Assembly: GCA_947247005.1 (NCBI GenBank)
Contig: OX365952.1
Location: 42,140,722 to 42,204,721, forward strand
From: Spisula solida
Taxonomy: Eukaryota; Mollusca; Bivalvia; Venerida; Mactridae
Direction of reading: 5' to 3'
DNA length: 64,000 nt
The position numbers were made by a program, and so were the translations under genes. Below the pieces are notes generated by a model that was given only the letters and a program-made list of their open reading frames with translations, did no database searches and was not told where the DNA came from. Below are positions 1-13,742 of the stretch, piece by piece; within the stretch, counting starts at the first letter, position 1, and every line of letters starts with the position of its first letter.

Positions 1-66
1 CGGAGCTAAATCTTGTCAATATCGGAGCTAAATCTTGTCAATATCGGCGCTAAATCTTGTCAATAT
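1..66. repeat. 22-bp tandem repeat, 3 copies, at the left edge
   Basis: Three consecutive 22-bp units each contain the core GCTAAATCTTGTCAATAT. The third unit differs by one base. The array starts at base 1, so it probably continues to the left. A fourth unit starts (TGGAGC) but decays at about 72. Confidence 0.9.
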
Positions 67-1823
67 TGGAGCGTCGAAGCAGGAAGAAGACAATTATCGC
101 TAATAAACAGATTATTGAATATTGAACCAGGTAGTTTTTTGTTTAAATTTTAATATAACCTCTGGATTTACTGGTACAGTACTTCATGAAAATCTATTCA
201 ATAAGTCAGGGCCGAGGAAAAAATGGTGAAGCTTTTTTATTAAATTGATAAAAATTCTGGTATTAACAGGGAACAATGAACATGTCTGAAGAATACAACA
301 CCAATGTTTGTTCACACGGAATAACCTGCGATCAAGTTGGCTAACTCAACACTTTTCAAATCTGCCTTATTGTACAACATATCACTTCCATATGCTGTGA
401 GCACAAACTTTTATCAATATACTCCTTTGAAACCATTTACAGGTTATCATCTATTTAACTGAAGTATCCATTTATCCTTCAAAAATATTATGGCCCCTTA
501 AATAAATAATATTTCAAAATTGAGAAAAAAATATTAGAAAAATCGTCATCAAGTATTTCATGAAAATATCATTGAATGTCATTCAGCTATAGAAATTTTT
601 GAAGCGTACACAATTTTCTCATTGAAAGTGTTACGTTAATCACGCCTGATTCAAGTTTTGTACTAATATAGTCAGTTACTATGTCAATATTTGTGTAATT
701 TTTTCCAAATAAACCATAAATCTATGCACTTCACAACAGATACTTTGTATATTTTCTGGCTATTTTTTAGATAATTTCTCCATGTTTTAATTGATATGAA
801 AGCACCAAAAGATATTACTGTTTGTATGCATTTTATTAATTATTAAGTTGGAATCCAACTTGCATAACTTGAACCGTTAACTGTCGCTGTTAAATAGTAA
901 GACTTCTACATAGATTATTTTCAACTAACATAAATTATTGTAAATTTCAAAATCAAACCTTAATTCAATTAAGTCTGTATGGTAAATGATTGTTATATAT
1001 TCATTATAAGTGTTTATTCACACAAATGTATTAATCTGTGTACTGACTAATTTGCAATTTGTAATAAGGGATTCAGCCAAGTTTGTTTAGAATCTAAAAA
1101 TTATCAGAAAATAAAAAGTATTTAATAAGAGCATTTTAATAACAAATATATTCAGACGAATTAAGGCATACAATATTATAAGAATATATAAACACTTAAC
1201 CTAATTTCTTAGAACAAGGAGTCATATATTTTTAAGGAACAGGACACAAATAATGTTTTAATTAATTAAAATGCTGAAGCAGGTAGAAAGAATGTTGAAT
1301 AATCATACAGCCGGATGTTATAAAACATGATACATAAAGTTCATAAGGCCTGCTATAGTATATTGTTTGTCTCCCCTCCTGTGACCAAATGTGTCATTAA
1401 GGATTTGGTTGGTAGGTGGCAAAAATATTTTTTATAATTACGGTATACATATTTTTTACAGAAGTATGTTGAATGACTTTCGCTGATTTTGTGGATTTTT
1501 TCTGATTTCTGAATTTTTTGGGGGGGGGGGTTGGGGGTAATTTTGGCGATAGGCTAGTGGAAATTTTAACAAACACATTGTTTGGCCATTATACATCATT
1601 CAGCTGGAATTTAATCACACCGAGTTAAAAACAGTCAATCTAGTAAAATAAAAGTTTTATCTAAATACTACAATAAAGCTTCAGATACTCGGTGATTTTT
1701 TACGACTTTCTTCCAAAAAATAGGTTAAGTGATTTTTTAAAAATATAGTTAAGATTTTATTTCAATTCAAAATTGAGTACAGTATAAAGCAGTCAAACTC
1801 TTTCAAAGTGTTTGAGAAAGAAC

Positions 1824-1913
1824 ATGACAGTATCACCCCCTTAAACATTGAATATGACAGTATCACCCCCTTAAACATTGAATATGACAGTATACCTCTC
1901 GTAAACATTGAAT
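1824..1913. repeat. 30-bp tandem repeat, 3 copies
   Basis: Three contiguous 30-bp units start ATGACAGTAT and end AAACATTGAAT. The first two are identical. The third has a few substitutions in the C-rich middle. Confidence 0.9.
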
Positions 1914-4327
1914 ATCTTTCCATTTTTATTGATCATCTGAACTTGTTCAGGCATTGAAAGATTTAAACCATGTTAACAAAATCCAAACAACTAACCAAAC
2001 CTATTTGCTTCATACAAGTGATTTACTTCAAAAATAAAAACAGCAGATGTTGGAAACGATGAAATATGAATAATAATTAACTGGAAAATCAACGGGGTAA
2101 AACAACTCACTCGAAAATTGAAAGTCAAGTTTGGCATAAACCAATACTTTGGAAGAAAGTGGTATTTGAAAGCCGGATGTGAGGCATGGCATCTATTAAC
2201 TAAATGACCCTCAAATTATATTTTAATCTTCATTTTATGACATCTTTATGAAAACAGAAACTTTTTTACGGGAAGTTCCACTCTTTGCCCTTCTGCGAAT
2301 ACTGAGTTATCTTAAAGTGAAGGTAATTTTTTTCAAAGCCTCATCATTTTTTTCCCCGTAAATAATTTTTATGATAACGGTAAGCCATTTGACATTTGCT
2401 TGAAATATAGGAATCTGAATAAATACATAGATGTGAAATTTCAACTAATTGTATATTATAAGATGGGTCTGTTATTATAATAATTTAATTCACATACGAC
2501 AGGTACAGTTTCACAACATTAGATGACCACCCCTTCGGTTGATGCATAATCTCCCTTTTTGTCGACGTACCTGTCTACTTCACCGGCCCTCTGACTGCTC
2601 TGACCCTACCCATAGGTATGTTACTTCAGAGTAATAACACCAATATATGCAGTGCCGTAATTTTACCAACCCTACTGCACCTGCCACAATGTTTTTACCA
2701 ACCCCTACCCCAAATAAGTGTTGTAACTTTACTAACACCCTCACTCCGTCAAATCTACTTTATACCCTCAATAATACTGGTTTATCTTAGAAGTGCACAG
2801 GTACAAACTGCCATAGGTAATGCATCAGGCAAAATGTAAACAATTACAAAAAATACCCGAAAGAAAGCATTCAAGTATTACTAATAACCGAGTAATTATT
2901 CAACTGCCAGAAAAAAACAATAAACTCTTAATACATATTCTCGAGGCAACAGAAAACAATGCACCGAATGACCCTCTTGAATAGAACTATATATACATGT
3001 ACCCGATGTTTATATTTTCATCGGAACGATGAGTAAACAATACAACAGAGGGATAGGAAATAGGAAGTGATTAATGGGATGAGCTTTAAATGCATTAACA
3101 GGCGTAGATATTGCATGATTCCTAGAATTTATGTATACACGTCAAATTTTATACAGTATAAAAGTTCTCTAAAATTTTAATCAATCAGTTATATATGACA
3201 ATCTGAATGTATGATAGAAAGTCACGAAGATGTTGTTTTAATCTATAGTTTACAGTCATTGATCATCTAACTTAAATTGCGTCGCCAGAAAGCGTTCGAT
3301 AGCACAATTCTACCACTATTATGTATGCAACTTTGAGCTAAAACTGAGCAGCGTTTCCAAAGCGCTTTTTGGTAAGAAATTTTGGGTGCGATACTATCTC
3401 CTACACACTTTTATTTATTACCTTAAATTCCAAAAATATTTCATTAGATAGTACAAGAATGTACAAATTTCAAATCGCCATTATTGATTATGTAACTAAG
3501 ATCGTTATTTCATACTCAGCTGACAAAATACAACAATTACTCAAAAACGTAATAGAAAATTCATGTGCATGAATAATGGTTCGTTAATTTTATAAATAAA
3601 TATTACTTCGTAAATTTAATAAACACCAAGGATAGGTATTTTATATTGGATTTTTCTTTTGTAGTGTGTGAAGTTACCGAAAGTATTCAATAGTTTGTAT
3701 CAGGAAACGTTTCATTAATTTTACTGACTGAATAACTCCCTGTAGAGTAACCATACCAGAAAATAATTATCAAATATTAAAATCTATTTACATACTAAGT
3801 TTCTATATGTTTCCACATTTATCAAACTATATATATAAATACATCAACAGCCCGTCATAACCTGACATTTCCCTAGGCGTCTCTTTGTTGAGCCAAATGA
3901 TAGTGAAATTTTAGGATTTTGGCCAGTTTTTTTTAAACTACCTTTTGGTATTTACGTTTAAACAACAAGCCAGCTAAAAAAATCCTTTTGGCATGACCTT
4001 TAAACAAGACCTAGATTGAATACAACATTTAGCATGTTGCTTGATTTATTATAATCAACTCAGTCATCAACTTTCAGTTTTCACTGTAAGTATGTAACAA
4101 TGTCCATAAATTGAATTTTGAGAAATTTATTTTCCCGTAATTTTCGCAATGTTCCAATATTTTCTTTGTACATCAGAGAGTTTCTAGTGGACCATATTGT
4201 AACTTGGCTGTGCCAAATATGTTATCCACTATAAATAAAGTCGTTACTTACTTACCATATTACCATATGGCACACTTGTACAGTCTAAGTTATTCAAAGT
4301 TATTTAAAATGGTATGAAAGTGCTTAC

Positions 4328-4556
4328 CAGTCCTTTGGGAGCATTTCTTCTGAAGAAGGCTTTACAGGATTCACACGATATGGCATCAAAGTTGTACCCC
4401 AGGGCTCGGTCCCCGCATACTCCGCAATATTTATCCTCTTTGTTTTTTCTACTTTTATGTAATGGTTCGATGCCATTGTAATCTGGTCGTAGGTCCATAG
4501 GTCTGTACGATGTGGGCATTCCATCACCGTAACCATTACTGTTTGAATCTTCAAAA
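4328..4556 (-). CDS. NR1J: Nuclear receptor exon: N-terminal linker and first zinc finger (NR1J / HR96-DAF-12 type)
   Basis: This internal exon encodes 76 full codons after one base that completes a split codon. The first 43 residues are a polar, charged linker. From about residue 44 comes the first nuclear-receptor zinc finger in the pattern C-x2-C-x13-C-x2-C, followed by KAFFRRNA. The P-box reads CESCKA. From family knowledge, ESCKA is the DNA-recognition helix of HR96, DAF-12 and NHR-8 type receptors, which are ligand-regulated transcription factors linked to sterol, xenobiotic or lipid sensing. The acceptor is TTTTCAG at 4560-4557 and the donor is CTG|GTAAGC at 4328/4327. Donor phase is 0, so the intron falls between the two zinc fingers, a common place in this superfamily. 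The exon is intact, without stops or frameshift. The second finger and ligand-binding domain are outside the window. The NR1 assignment is firm. Placement in NR1J rather than another ESCKA-bearing group rests on one finger only. Confidence 0.93.
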
Positions 4557-6807
4557 CTGAAAATATACAAATAAGAACATATTTAATCTATAAGTTATAG
4601 TTAGAACATATTAAGTAAATTCTTAATGATTAAAAAGGGCGAAGTGAGCTAAGCATTCTGATTGGCCTATAGAAATTTGACGTCTGTTGAGAGCAAATTT
4701 TAATGTTTATATTTTCATTTAACCGAAAAAATTTGGCGTTTTCATTGTAAGTTAATGTAGGGTATATTCTTAGTATTTTATATTATTATATTATTCTTAC
4801 ATCCATGGTTATCGAATTGTTGAATCATATAGCTTTATTTTGACCAATGACAAGGTAGCATTTTAAGACAGATGTACAGGATATGGTCCTATACCAACAC
4901 AAGCAATCAAAACCACAAGTAGTCTATCAAACGTGATGATAATTGTGGTTTATAACAATTTAAAGAAATGGAATATACAATTCTTATATTGTTTGTTGAC
5001 TACCTATCAAAGACTTGATTTTTTGTCTGATCATATTATCAGATTTTAAGAGGGGGGAGGTGGGGGGGGGGGGAATTTAGTTGCGGGGTTTAAGTGAGTA
5101 ATGCCAATGAACAAGACAGAAATCAATACATCAACAAGTAAATAAAATTAAAACTCCATAGTCATGATAGCCGTGGGTTGCTGACATGCTATAGATTTAC
5201 GGTAAACACGCTGGCTCATGCTAAAAATTTACGGTAAACAAGACATACTACACACTTTTATCACGGCCTAGAAATTCCCTATTCATATTTACTTGTAGTC
5301 ATAGAAATTCATCAGCCCTACTTTGTAACGCATGATTCCATGTAGAAAATGAAGACATCGAGTGGGTTGAATTCATTATACCAGAAACATATTCAGCTAC
5401 AAACCCCCTGGATAACTTATAACATATAATTTCACGGCTCGAAGAACAGGAATTACATTTTAAAATATTGTAAATAGATCAACTGATCCTGATCATGAAC
5501 GTATCAATGACCCCACAACGAACGCACCGAATGAACTCGTATTGATTCATATTCGATAGAAAGACAGCCCACCGAGTATGACCCAAATTATGAATAGTGA
5601 TCAGGCAATCCTTATACACTGACACCAATATAAATTGTTAATACCCACTGAACAGGGTAATTGACAAAAAGAGTTAACTATAACTTATAAAATATTCATA
5701 TTTCTGATATTGGGCCAAATAAAAAACGTAACGAATCATATGATAAACATACATGTATATTTATCATACATTCTACAAAGTTTCAGAAATGCTACATGAA
5801 TCAATACATGGATGTTATTTGATCCTAAAAGTACATTCAAAGTACTTTATTATTATTAAGTCGGTGACCGAGTGAGATGATCACATCCAGTTGGTTAACA
5901 GTTTTCAGTTAAATATGGCAGTGGCAGACAAATCAGTCAGTTATACTGGTAGTTTTTATTATCTTTCCTTCAATTATATTTGTGGCAGACACATGTACTT
6001 TAAGATCTTTCAGTCGCCCAGCAACTTATAACTTCTCCACATGTTGAAGACATGACTCACTGCTAGTAGCGAGTAACATGACTAACCCACTAGTTGCTGC
6101 ACACAAAAAAAAGAAAAGTTATTTGGTGACAAAATACCAATCATTGACCGAGTTACATCATTTCAAATTTACTATTCTTAATTTTAACAATACAAAAATG
6201 TTTGAAACAGAGTTTCGGTGAAGGGACGTGTGCTAAATGAGAAACTCAACACAGACTTAGGTTAGGGCATTTATAAATACCTCAGTAGAACTTCTGTGAA
6301 TGATATTGCAATGATAATGTACTTAAAATTCAGTCATTATCTGGTGAAAGCCGACCCTAGATATGTATAAAGTACCGGAAGCATTACACTCATATGATTG
6401 CCGCATCACAAGATCCCTAGATGACACAGACATGTCTAAGTGTTCATACATTGACTCATGGTTATATAAATAATATACTCATATCATAGGACGGGGTCCA
6501 AAGGTGAAGAAAAAAACTTGAAAAATGATATTTATAATGTAACTTATATCATGGTACCATAAATGTGTCAACTAATACAAATAGTTGGTATAAAATTGTC
6601 CAAATTTCAATTTCATTTTCTCTTAGTGACTGACACAGAAATTGAAGACACCTGCCATTTTAAATGAAACAAGTTAATAAAATTCAATAAACACTGACAG
6701 GAAAAGCTTAAGGAGAAAGTTTAATTATATTGTACAGCCAAATTTTTGGCAGGAAAAACTATATGCCAGAACAAAGTGACAATCATACTTGCAGGGGTTA
6801 CAGAGGC

Positions 6808-7052
6808 ATAGAGCACGGAGAATTTGAGCTGATCCTGACCTTTATGTATATATTACATGGTTCTTGCTAGAATATATCAATTTCTGCGAGCAAATTGTGT
6901 AATATTGGTCCTTTAGATTTACACCTCCAGCGTCTTTGTGATACTACTCGCTTAGAAAAACATACAACCAGGGTTACAAATATAGACATGATATATGCTG
7001 TTAAATTACACTAGTAGACGGTCAAGGATCCGGTCAAATTCTCTGTACTATA
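6808..7052 (+). mobile_element. MITE family A, copy 1 (about 245 bp)
   Basis: The left end is a diverged TATAGTACAGAGAATTTGA and the right end is TCAAATTCTCTGTACTATA, forming inverted termini. The interior is shared with copies at 11526, 48982, 54936 and 55658. Termini in TA suggest a TA target site (Tc1/mariner-like), but this is an inference. The copy is flanked by a 22-23 bp near-direct repeat (TTGCAGGSGTTACRGAGGC) at 6789 and 7056. Confidence 0.8.
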
Positions 7053-8617
7053 ATGCTTGCAGGCGTTACGGAGGCATACCACATCAATGTAAGTGAACGT
7101 AAAGGTTCCACACGATAATATTATAGTAGATCTATCTTCCCACACTTCCCCACCATAAATACAAATGAGAAAACTTGCAGTATGGCAAGACAAAAATCGT
7201 TTTTCATTGTAGATAAAACCAATGAATATTAATGACGATGCAAAGGGAAATAAATCGTTGCCCGTCAAACTATTCCGACACTTGTAAGCATAAAGAAACA
7301 CTTCTTGTCTATTTTAATTGTGACGGAACAATTCTAAGATCACACCAACTTCCGGGTGATGACAATGGAGAGAAACTTAAAGGCCAAAGGAAAAATATTG
7401 TTTAAGGAAACTGTTTCAAAAAAGCTAGTTTACTTCGGGTATATGGATTTTGCAGGTTTTAATTGTTAAGTGATTTTAATTATATATGTTTTGTGTATTA
7501 CATCTTCAACAAAAATCAAGCAAGGGAAGTTTTTAAAACATGTATACCCCCATGGCAGCAAAGTAGTCTTTTATTTTCTAAGTCATGGCAACCTCAAAAT
7601 GGTCTTGGGGCTGCTATCAATTAATTCTAGGGTTGGGGGTTTCAATAGGATTAAGGGACAAGTTGCCTAAATATATTTTATTTGACATCATGACAAATGA
7701 TATTGTGAATTTAAATGAAACAATAACAAAAATGTCAATCAAAACTTTAAGATCACTACTTATTTTCACGTTGATCATGATTTCATCTCGCTTAAAACAT
7801 TCCAAGATGTAAGAAGGTCACCATTATAATATAATTGATCTTTAACGATTAAGATGATATATACATTTGACAACAGGCTGATAAGGTTAACTATGTTATA
7901 ATTACTTTTTCAGGATGTTGAATTAATCTAGACTTGTATATATTTTTGTCAGCACCCTTTTTTGTATGCACCAATTAACAATTTTGGGTAATTATATTTA
8001 CGTAGTTTTTGCCCCATCCTGTATATGGCTGTTGGTATAGCATAAGACTGTTGGTTTGAATCTTTAGGGAAATTTGTTGGTTCGAATCTTTCGGGAAATT
8101 GGGCAAGTTATGTAAATTTGTGACAATTTGGCTAAAGTTGATAACCGCCCACATCAGTTTTCCAGACAGTTTAATAACATTACATACATTTTCACCCATT
8201 TCGAAACTACCTATTCCACATAAAATTTAAGGCACACATAAAAAGCATGAGTCAAAACATCGGATATCTTAAGGCATTATACAACAGCCATAATTATTAC
8301 AAAATGTATTAACAATAAAATAGAAAAGATACATAAAACTCTGTATCAGCCGTCTGGTATAGGGGAGTGCTGGCAAAGGAACGTTCTCTGATGAATCTCC
8401 CTCAAGCCAAAGGCTTATAAGTAGGTAGGTAAAGTCTGTTATTCAAATTCAATAAATAACCACTCAGCTTTCGTAAGAACTTTTATATCATTTCCAAATG
8501 TTTGAGTAATTTGCAACTCCGGTAATACTGATTAATTACAAGATGTTTCATAAGTGAATCAATTCTTTTGTATAGAAGTGTTGCTTCATATTTATTATAT
8601 GCAAGCATGTAATTTAG

Positions 8618-8700
8618 GTCGATTGTGAAATAAGTTCTCTCAATGACTCTCGACACCTCATTCTTGATGGAATCAATTAACACCTCATTCCTGATGGTAT
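8618..8700 (-). repeat. SINE tail fragment
   Basis: This stretch (TTGTGAAATAAGTT ... GACACCTCATTCTTGATGG) matches the tail region of the tRNA-derived SINE at 58960-59020 in the same orientation. The CACCTCATTCYTGATGG part is duplicated at 8680. The tRNA-like head is not attached. A very degenerate head-like segment lies near 8800-8880, but I cannot confirm it. Confidence 0.45.
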
Positions 8701-10009
8701 CGTTTCAATCAACACAATGTATTATCAAGTCTAATGCAGAAAGAGACGCCTGGAGTTTGGCAGCACACTTACAAGTACTGATTTTATTTTGAATTAGTAA
8801 AATGCTGCAGGGAGCAAACCCCGACCTTGCAGACACTCAAGGAAATAATAAATGCTCCTCCATTCCGCTGAGGTCAAACAATATGTGTTAAATAGTCAGC
8901 ATAATACATGGCTTATTATTAAAGACCGGAAATAAGTGTGATGTAGAACGTAACCTCATTATAAACAATTGACCCCCTAGCCACAACATAATGGAACCCT
9001 TCATACCAGGGCTGTTAACGAATATACGATTTGAATTTCATTGCTGAATTGTATGATATTTACGAGCAAATTTGTCAATTATCAAACTTCAAAAATTCTT
9101 TTCCAGTCATAAACTATAACTTAATATGCAAACAGCACAATGACATAAACAAAACGAGGTATAAATATGCCAAATTAATTAATCGTAACAAATGCATCAT
9201 TCAACCTTCTGTTCTAAATATAAAATTTATACGCCTAACTGTAACATTAATCAAACGTGAACGGCGCTATAAGGAGACGTAAGCCTGCCACTTATTTCAG
9301 CATTTCATACATTGCTTAAGCAATCATTTTCCCTCATTATTCAGCTATTCTTGTCAGCTACAATGTTCGACAATATTCCTATACTAAGTTAAAGGATTGG
9401 CTGTATTTTTAAAGCGATATTGTATTTTACATTCAAGTCAACGTACGACCGACTGAAAAGTTTGTACCGAATGAACTCTACGCTTCATATACTGCTTGAC
9501 ATACAAACGAAAGTGTCTTTGTACCGTCCCTTAACATGACAAAGTACATACACGCAGTATTAGGACTACAGAAATTAACTGATATGAAACATTACATAGA
9601 CTGCTGCGTGAACATTTACATTGTAGTTTTAATTGCTGAACTGCCGAAACAATGTCCAGTAAACACTCATAAAATTCTTGTTTAATGACGAAGGACAATA
9701 TTAAAATATTTACATACTTTTCCTCGTTGTTTAGTCATACAATGAAGTATGACCACTAGATATGTTTTCATGTTTTTCGTGACAAAAACTTATTTATTTT
9801 GAATCCAATCTCATTGTATCTGATACTTTAACTGGCCGATGTGGACTTAATGTGGACTTGTAATACCGATGTGGACTTACTAATTACTATCTCTATTCCA
9901 CAGCGATTTATCTCAGCTGTTTTGAATCACATAATTTAGTTCAGTCACCACAATCAATTTGTACTGGAGAATATATATACAGACAAACTGATCAGTGACA
10001 GCTGTCAAC

Positions 10010-10162
10010 TGAATGAAGCAACCATCTGTCTTATACAGTAAATATTGAAAAATCTCTATCAGCACTTGAATTAAGCAACCCTCTGTCTTATACAGTCAAT
10101 ATTGAAAAATCTCAATCAACGCTTGAATTAAGCAACCATCTGTCTTATACAGTCAATATTGT
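10010..10162. repeat. 57-bp tandem repeat, about 2.7 copies
   Basis: The units share the core AAGCAACCMTCTGTCTTATA. The core word recurs at 10024, 10081 and 10138, a constant 57-bp period. Units differ at a few bases only. Confidence 0.9.
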
Positions 10163-10764
10163 TACATCACAATCAGGTTTTTTGATAATCGACAATTGTA
10201 CCATGGCAGTATAGGAAACATACCTGTTTTAAACAATCACCTGATTATAACAACCACATTTGAGGCATTTAAGTTCCTTGGCTGGATGCTTAAGACAGGG
10301 TAGAATCAATGTATACTGAATAGTATCATAAATATTGGATTCCTTGCGAAAATTTTAAAGACACCAATTTTACCTATCCCTTTAACATAATTTGGGCAAT
10401 TTTACTACTTTGTATTGGACCTATAATAGAACATAGGGTCTGGACAGATGCAGGTAATTAGAGACTGTAGGGTATCATTGTGATATCTGATAGACATATC
10501 AATACCAGTACATTATAGCATCAACATCACATGGTCTACTGGACATACACATAGATCTATATCTGCTGGACTTCTACTATACAACTGGTCTAGTATACCC
10601 CCATTCATATATGTAATATTACATCTGCTAAATATCCCCAGGGCCAACGAAATATGTCTGATCGATATTAATGGACATAATATTACTGTATAGTACTGGT
10701 CATTATCAAGGATGACATTCCTTAACTACCAAAAATGTTTTTGTCCAGTTTTAATATAGAAATT

Positions 10765-10840
10765 ATAGTATATATAATTAATATAGTATATATAATTAAT
10801 GTACCATCTTATAGGTAAAATACCATCTTATAGGTAAAAT
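10765..10840. repeat. Two adjacent short tandem duplications
   Basis: An 18-bp AT-only unit (TATAGTATATATAATTAA) is present twice. It is followed directly by a 19-bp unit (TACCATCTTATAGGTAAAA) present twice. Confidence 0.85.
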
Positions 10841-11525
10841 ACCCATGATTTTACGACAAAATGACCCTTCAAACCAAAATCTTGAGTGTCAAAATGAAGC
10901 TTTTTTCAAAACCATTACTCCCAAGTCAAATGGTACCCATGCCATAAGAAACATTTTCTGGCCTTATTAAAACACTTACGTATGGAGAGAGGTACAGCAT
11001 TATAGCTCCGAGATCTGGCAGCAAGTTGCTGATCTAGCGGTCCGGTGGAGCTCCATTGACAATGTTCCTAAACATTGAATTATCTTACATGACAGAAAAA
11101 CATAACTTATAATAGAACTGAATAAGTGAATTCAACAGAAAATTTGCAAAACATATATTCCTACCAGTGAGTTATTGAAGGCGAAATATTCTAATAAAAA
11201 TATGCTAATTTTTATTTAACATTTTTTAAAATATTTTTTCATCTTTTATAAAACCCAACCAAAGGATATTTTAAAGGATTAAAATATCAAAATAATGTTT
11301 AATCTTTTATGTATAATACACAAGTCATTATCATAATATTGTTCATCTAAATCATATAGTCAGTAAGAAACATTCACTAAACACTTAAAGGTTATACAGT
11401 TTAAACTCTGAATAATAAATCATAAAATCATCTTAAAGGGATGTTCACCATCTATTAGGAATTGAAGAAATGTTTACAATACCATTTTTGAACTATTGAC
11501 AACCCATATGGAATCAATGTAAGTA

Positions 11526-11751
11526 TATAGTACGGAGAATTTGACCTGATCCTGACCTTATATTACAAGGTTCTTGCATTGATTATATGAATTTCCGCAG
11601 GCAAATCCTTCAGATTAGTGTTTGTATTACACATAGTGTGTCTTTTTGATACTTTACCCACTTACGAAAAAATTCAACTGAGGTTACAAATGTAGACAAT
11701 ATAAATTATGCTTATAGAAGGTCAAGGATCACGTCAAATTCTCGTTCTATA
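11526..11751 (+). mobile_element. MITE family A, copy 2
   Basis: It begins TATAGTACGGAGAATTTGACC and ends GTCAAATTCTCGTTCTATA. The interior matches the other family A copies, including GATCCTGACC near the left end and GGTCAAGGATC near the right. No coding potential. Confidence 0.85.
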
Positions 11752-13485
11752 TTTCATACAAAACTCTTGAAATATAGAGTGGTCAAAATAACATCAATTG
11801 ATTTGAATGAAGGGTATGTAAAAGATAAATATATTTTGTTTGGAAGGAGGTATTTTTTATTATTAAATGTGCAATATTAAATTGTATGATTTCAATATTG
11901 TCAAAGCAGTTTTTCTGTTAATGAACGTCATCAAATCACCAGTAATGAAAATTTCAATAAGAAAATCTGTGTTAATCCTTTTAATGGCGATAAATATTGA
12001 TTTCGGTCCGTCAATAACATCAATTCGGATACATTCATTTAGCTGATCATCTACTCTGTGACCATCATCAATATCTGCCTTAAACATGTTTCATTCAATC
12101 AATATAACACTTGTGGTTTTTTTACACGCATCGGTGGGAAGCAAATTTTTCTGGCTTCCATATGGTTCCGCACCGTGTAGCCTTTTAAGGTAATGTTGTG
12201 AATTTCCGCTCTGGCAATTTAATTAAAACATTTTATGGATGTATGCAGTTTCAACTGCTCTTATCTGTTGATTAATTTCGAGTAAGATAGCAATTTTGTT
12301 CCATGTTATCATTGATTTCAATCCATTGACTGTGAGGTATTGGTATAGGATACGCAGGACTTAGTGACCCACTCTGGTTAGTATAGTGTGTGATACACCA
12401 CACCTCAGAATTGTGTGTGAAACACCGCACCACAGAATAGTGGGCAATGCAAAGCATCAGTCAGGCAGTTTAACGAAAAAGATTATTTCAAATTTATCCT
12501 CATGACCAAAATGAACAAGCATTCCATTGGAAACATCTCCTTGAATGATCGTGTCAAAATTTCAATGGTTTAGATTCAATGGAAAAGAATCACCAATCAA
12601 TTTTAAGTTTTGTAAATTTAAGTTTTAAGTCTTGAGTTTTATACTTAAATATTTGTGACTGTAATGATAGTATTATACAAAGCACTTAAAGTTAAGTAGA
12701 CGTAAGAATGTAGAACAACATTGTATATTTTAAGTACCCAAAGTGCCCATAGGGTAATACAGCGAGTGAACAGGAATCAATGGAACTTGTGGAAACATTT
12801 ATGCCATAGTGATATAAACATGCAGAAAAACTATCAAATTCTGAAGTAAGCATACGTTAATATACATCAAAGAAAGCCTTGTAAGTCGCATATGAAACCT
12901 TAATACGAAAGTATTATGGTAATAGTATGGTTTTATATTTAATTACATCTAATTAATTAAAACCATTAATGCATTGTGAGACATGCATACAAACTCTGAA
13001 CAATGCATAATGATCGAAAAACTAGCAAGTCAAGACTATTAAATATCCAAATGGGTTTTTATAAACAAACAAAAAAGAAAGTTAAAAGCACCAACACAAA
13101 ATGCAACATAAACACCAGAATTTTATATAAGTTCAAAGAAACCTGATACTACGGTACAGGAAACTTGAGAGTGTATCAGAACTTACTCTACTGCCGCTAG
13201 CCTCAAACCAGACGCTCAAGGAATGTTTTTTATGTAAAGTAGAATTAAATGAAGCTAATTTTGGAAAACTCTGGATGCATGGAAGCAAATGATAAACTAT
13301 CTAAGATTTCAAATGCCAACTTATTGACTTAATTAAGTGCTTTAATTTTCAGAAGGCATAAAGTTCACATGAACATGTATCATTTTCCAGACCCATGATA
13401 CAAAGAAACTTTAAATCCTGAAATACTGACTGTCATCTTTGAAAGTGATTGGCTTCTCAGAATCCTTGAACAAATCAAGTTATTT

Positions 13486-13742
13486 AATTAGAAACATGCA
13501 AAGACTGTTGAGATGCTGCTTTGACCATGAGCACACTTCCCTACACCAAATCTCAGTTCAAGCATTTGTTCTGCTGCTAAAACTTTGCTTATGAAATAAA
13601 TTTCAGAACAAAATGAGCATAACTTTGTCAAAACTTTGAATTTTTTCATCAAATAACTTTTATTTTCTGCCGAAAAATGTTTTCTTTCAAATGCAGCAAA
13701 TGCGGATTTCAGGATTATTCCGGAACTGTAGGACCCTTGCAA
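13486..13742 (+). mobile_element. Member of the AATCAGGG-type repeat family (diverged)
   Basis: Shared blocks with the better preserved copy at 45416-45684 include AGCACACKTCCCTACAC, ATAACTTTGT, TCATCAAATAACTTTTATTT-like sequence and a right end TGTAGGACCCTTG matching GGTAGGATCCCTG. The left end is not clear. An 84-residue minus-strand open frame here is a by-product of the repeat. Confidence 0.55.

Larger units (their letters stand above)
1..4327 (-). other. Probable intron of the nuclear receptor gene (3' side of the zinc-finger exon)
   Basis: This stretch follows the donor GTAAGC at 4327-4322 on the minus strand. I looked on both strands for the expected second zinc-finger exon (Cys-x5-Cys-x9-Cys-x2-Cys with an RRxC..CRLxKC-like end) and did not find it. 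The exon is probably left of the window. The stretch is AT-rich and holds the edge minisatellite, a 30-bp array near 1824, a poly-G run near 1520 and a C-rich patch at 2520-2780. The small open frames here show no coding signature. Confidence 0.6.

Noticed and set aside
1..4327. Second zinc-finger exon of the receptor
   Set aside because: Looked for on the minus strand and not found. No cysteine pattern fits.
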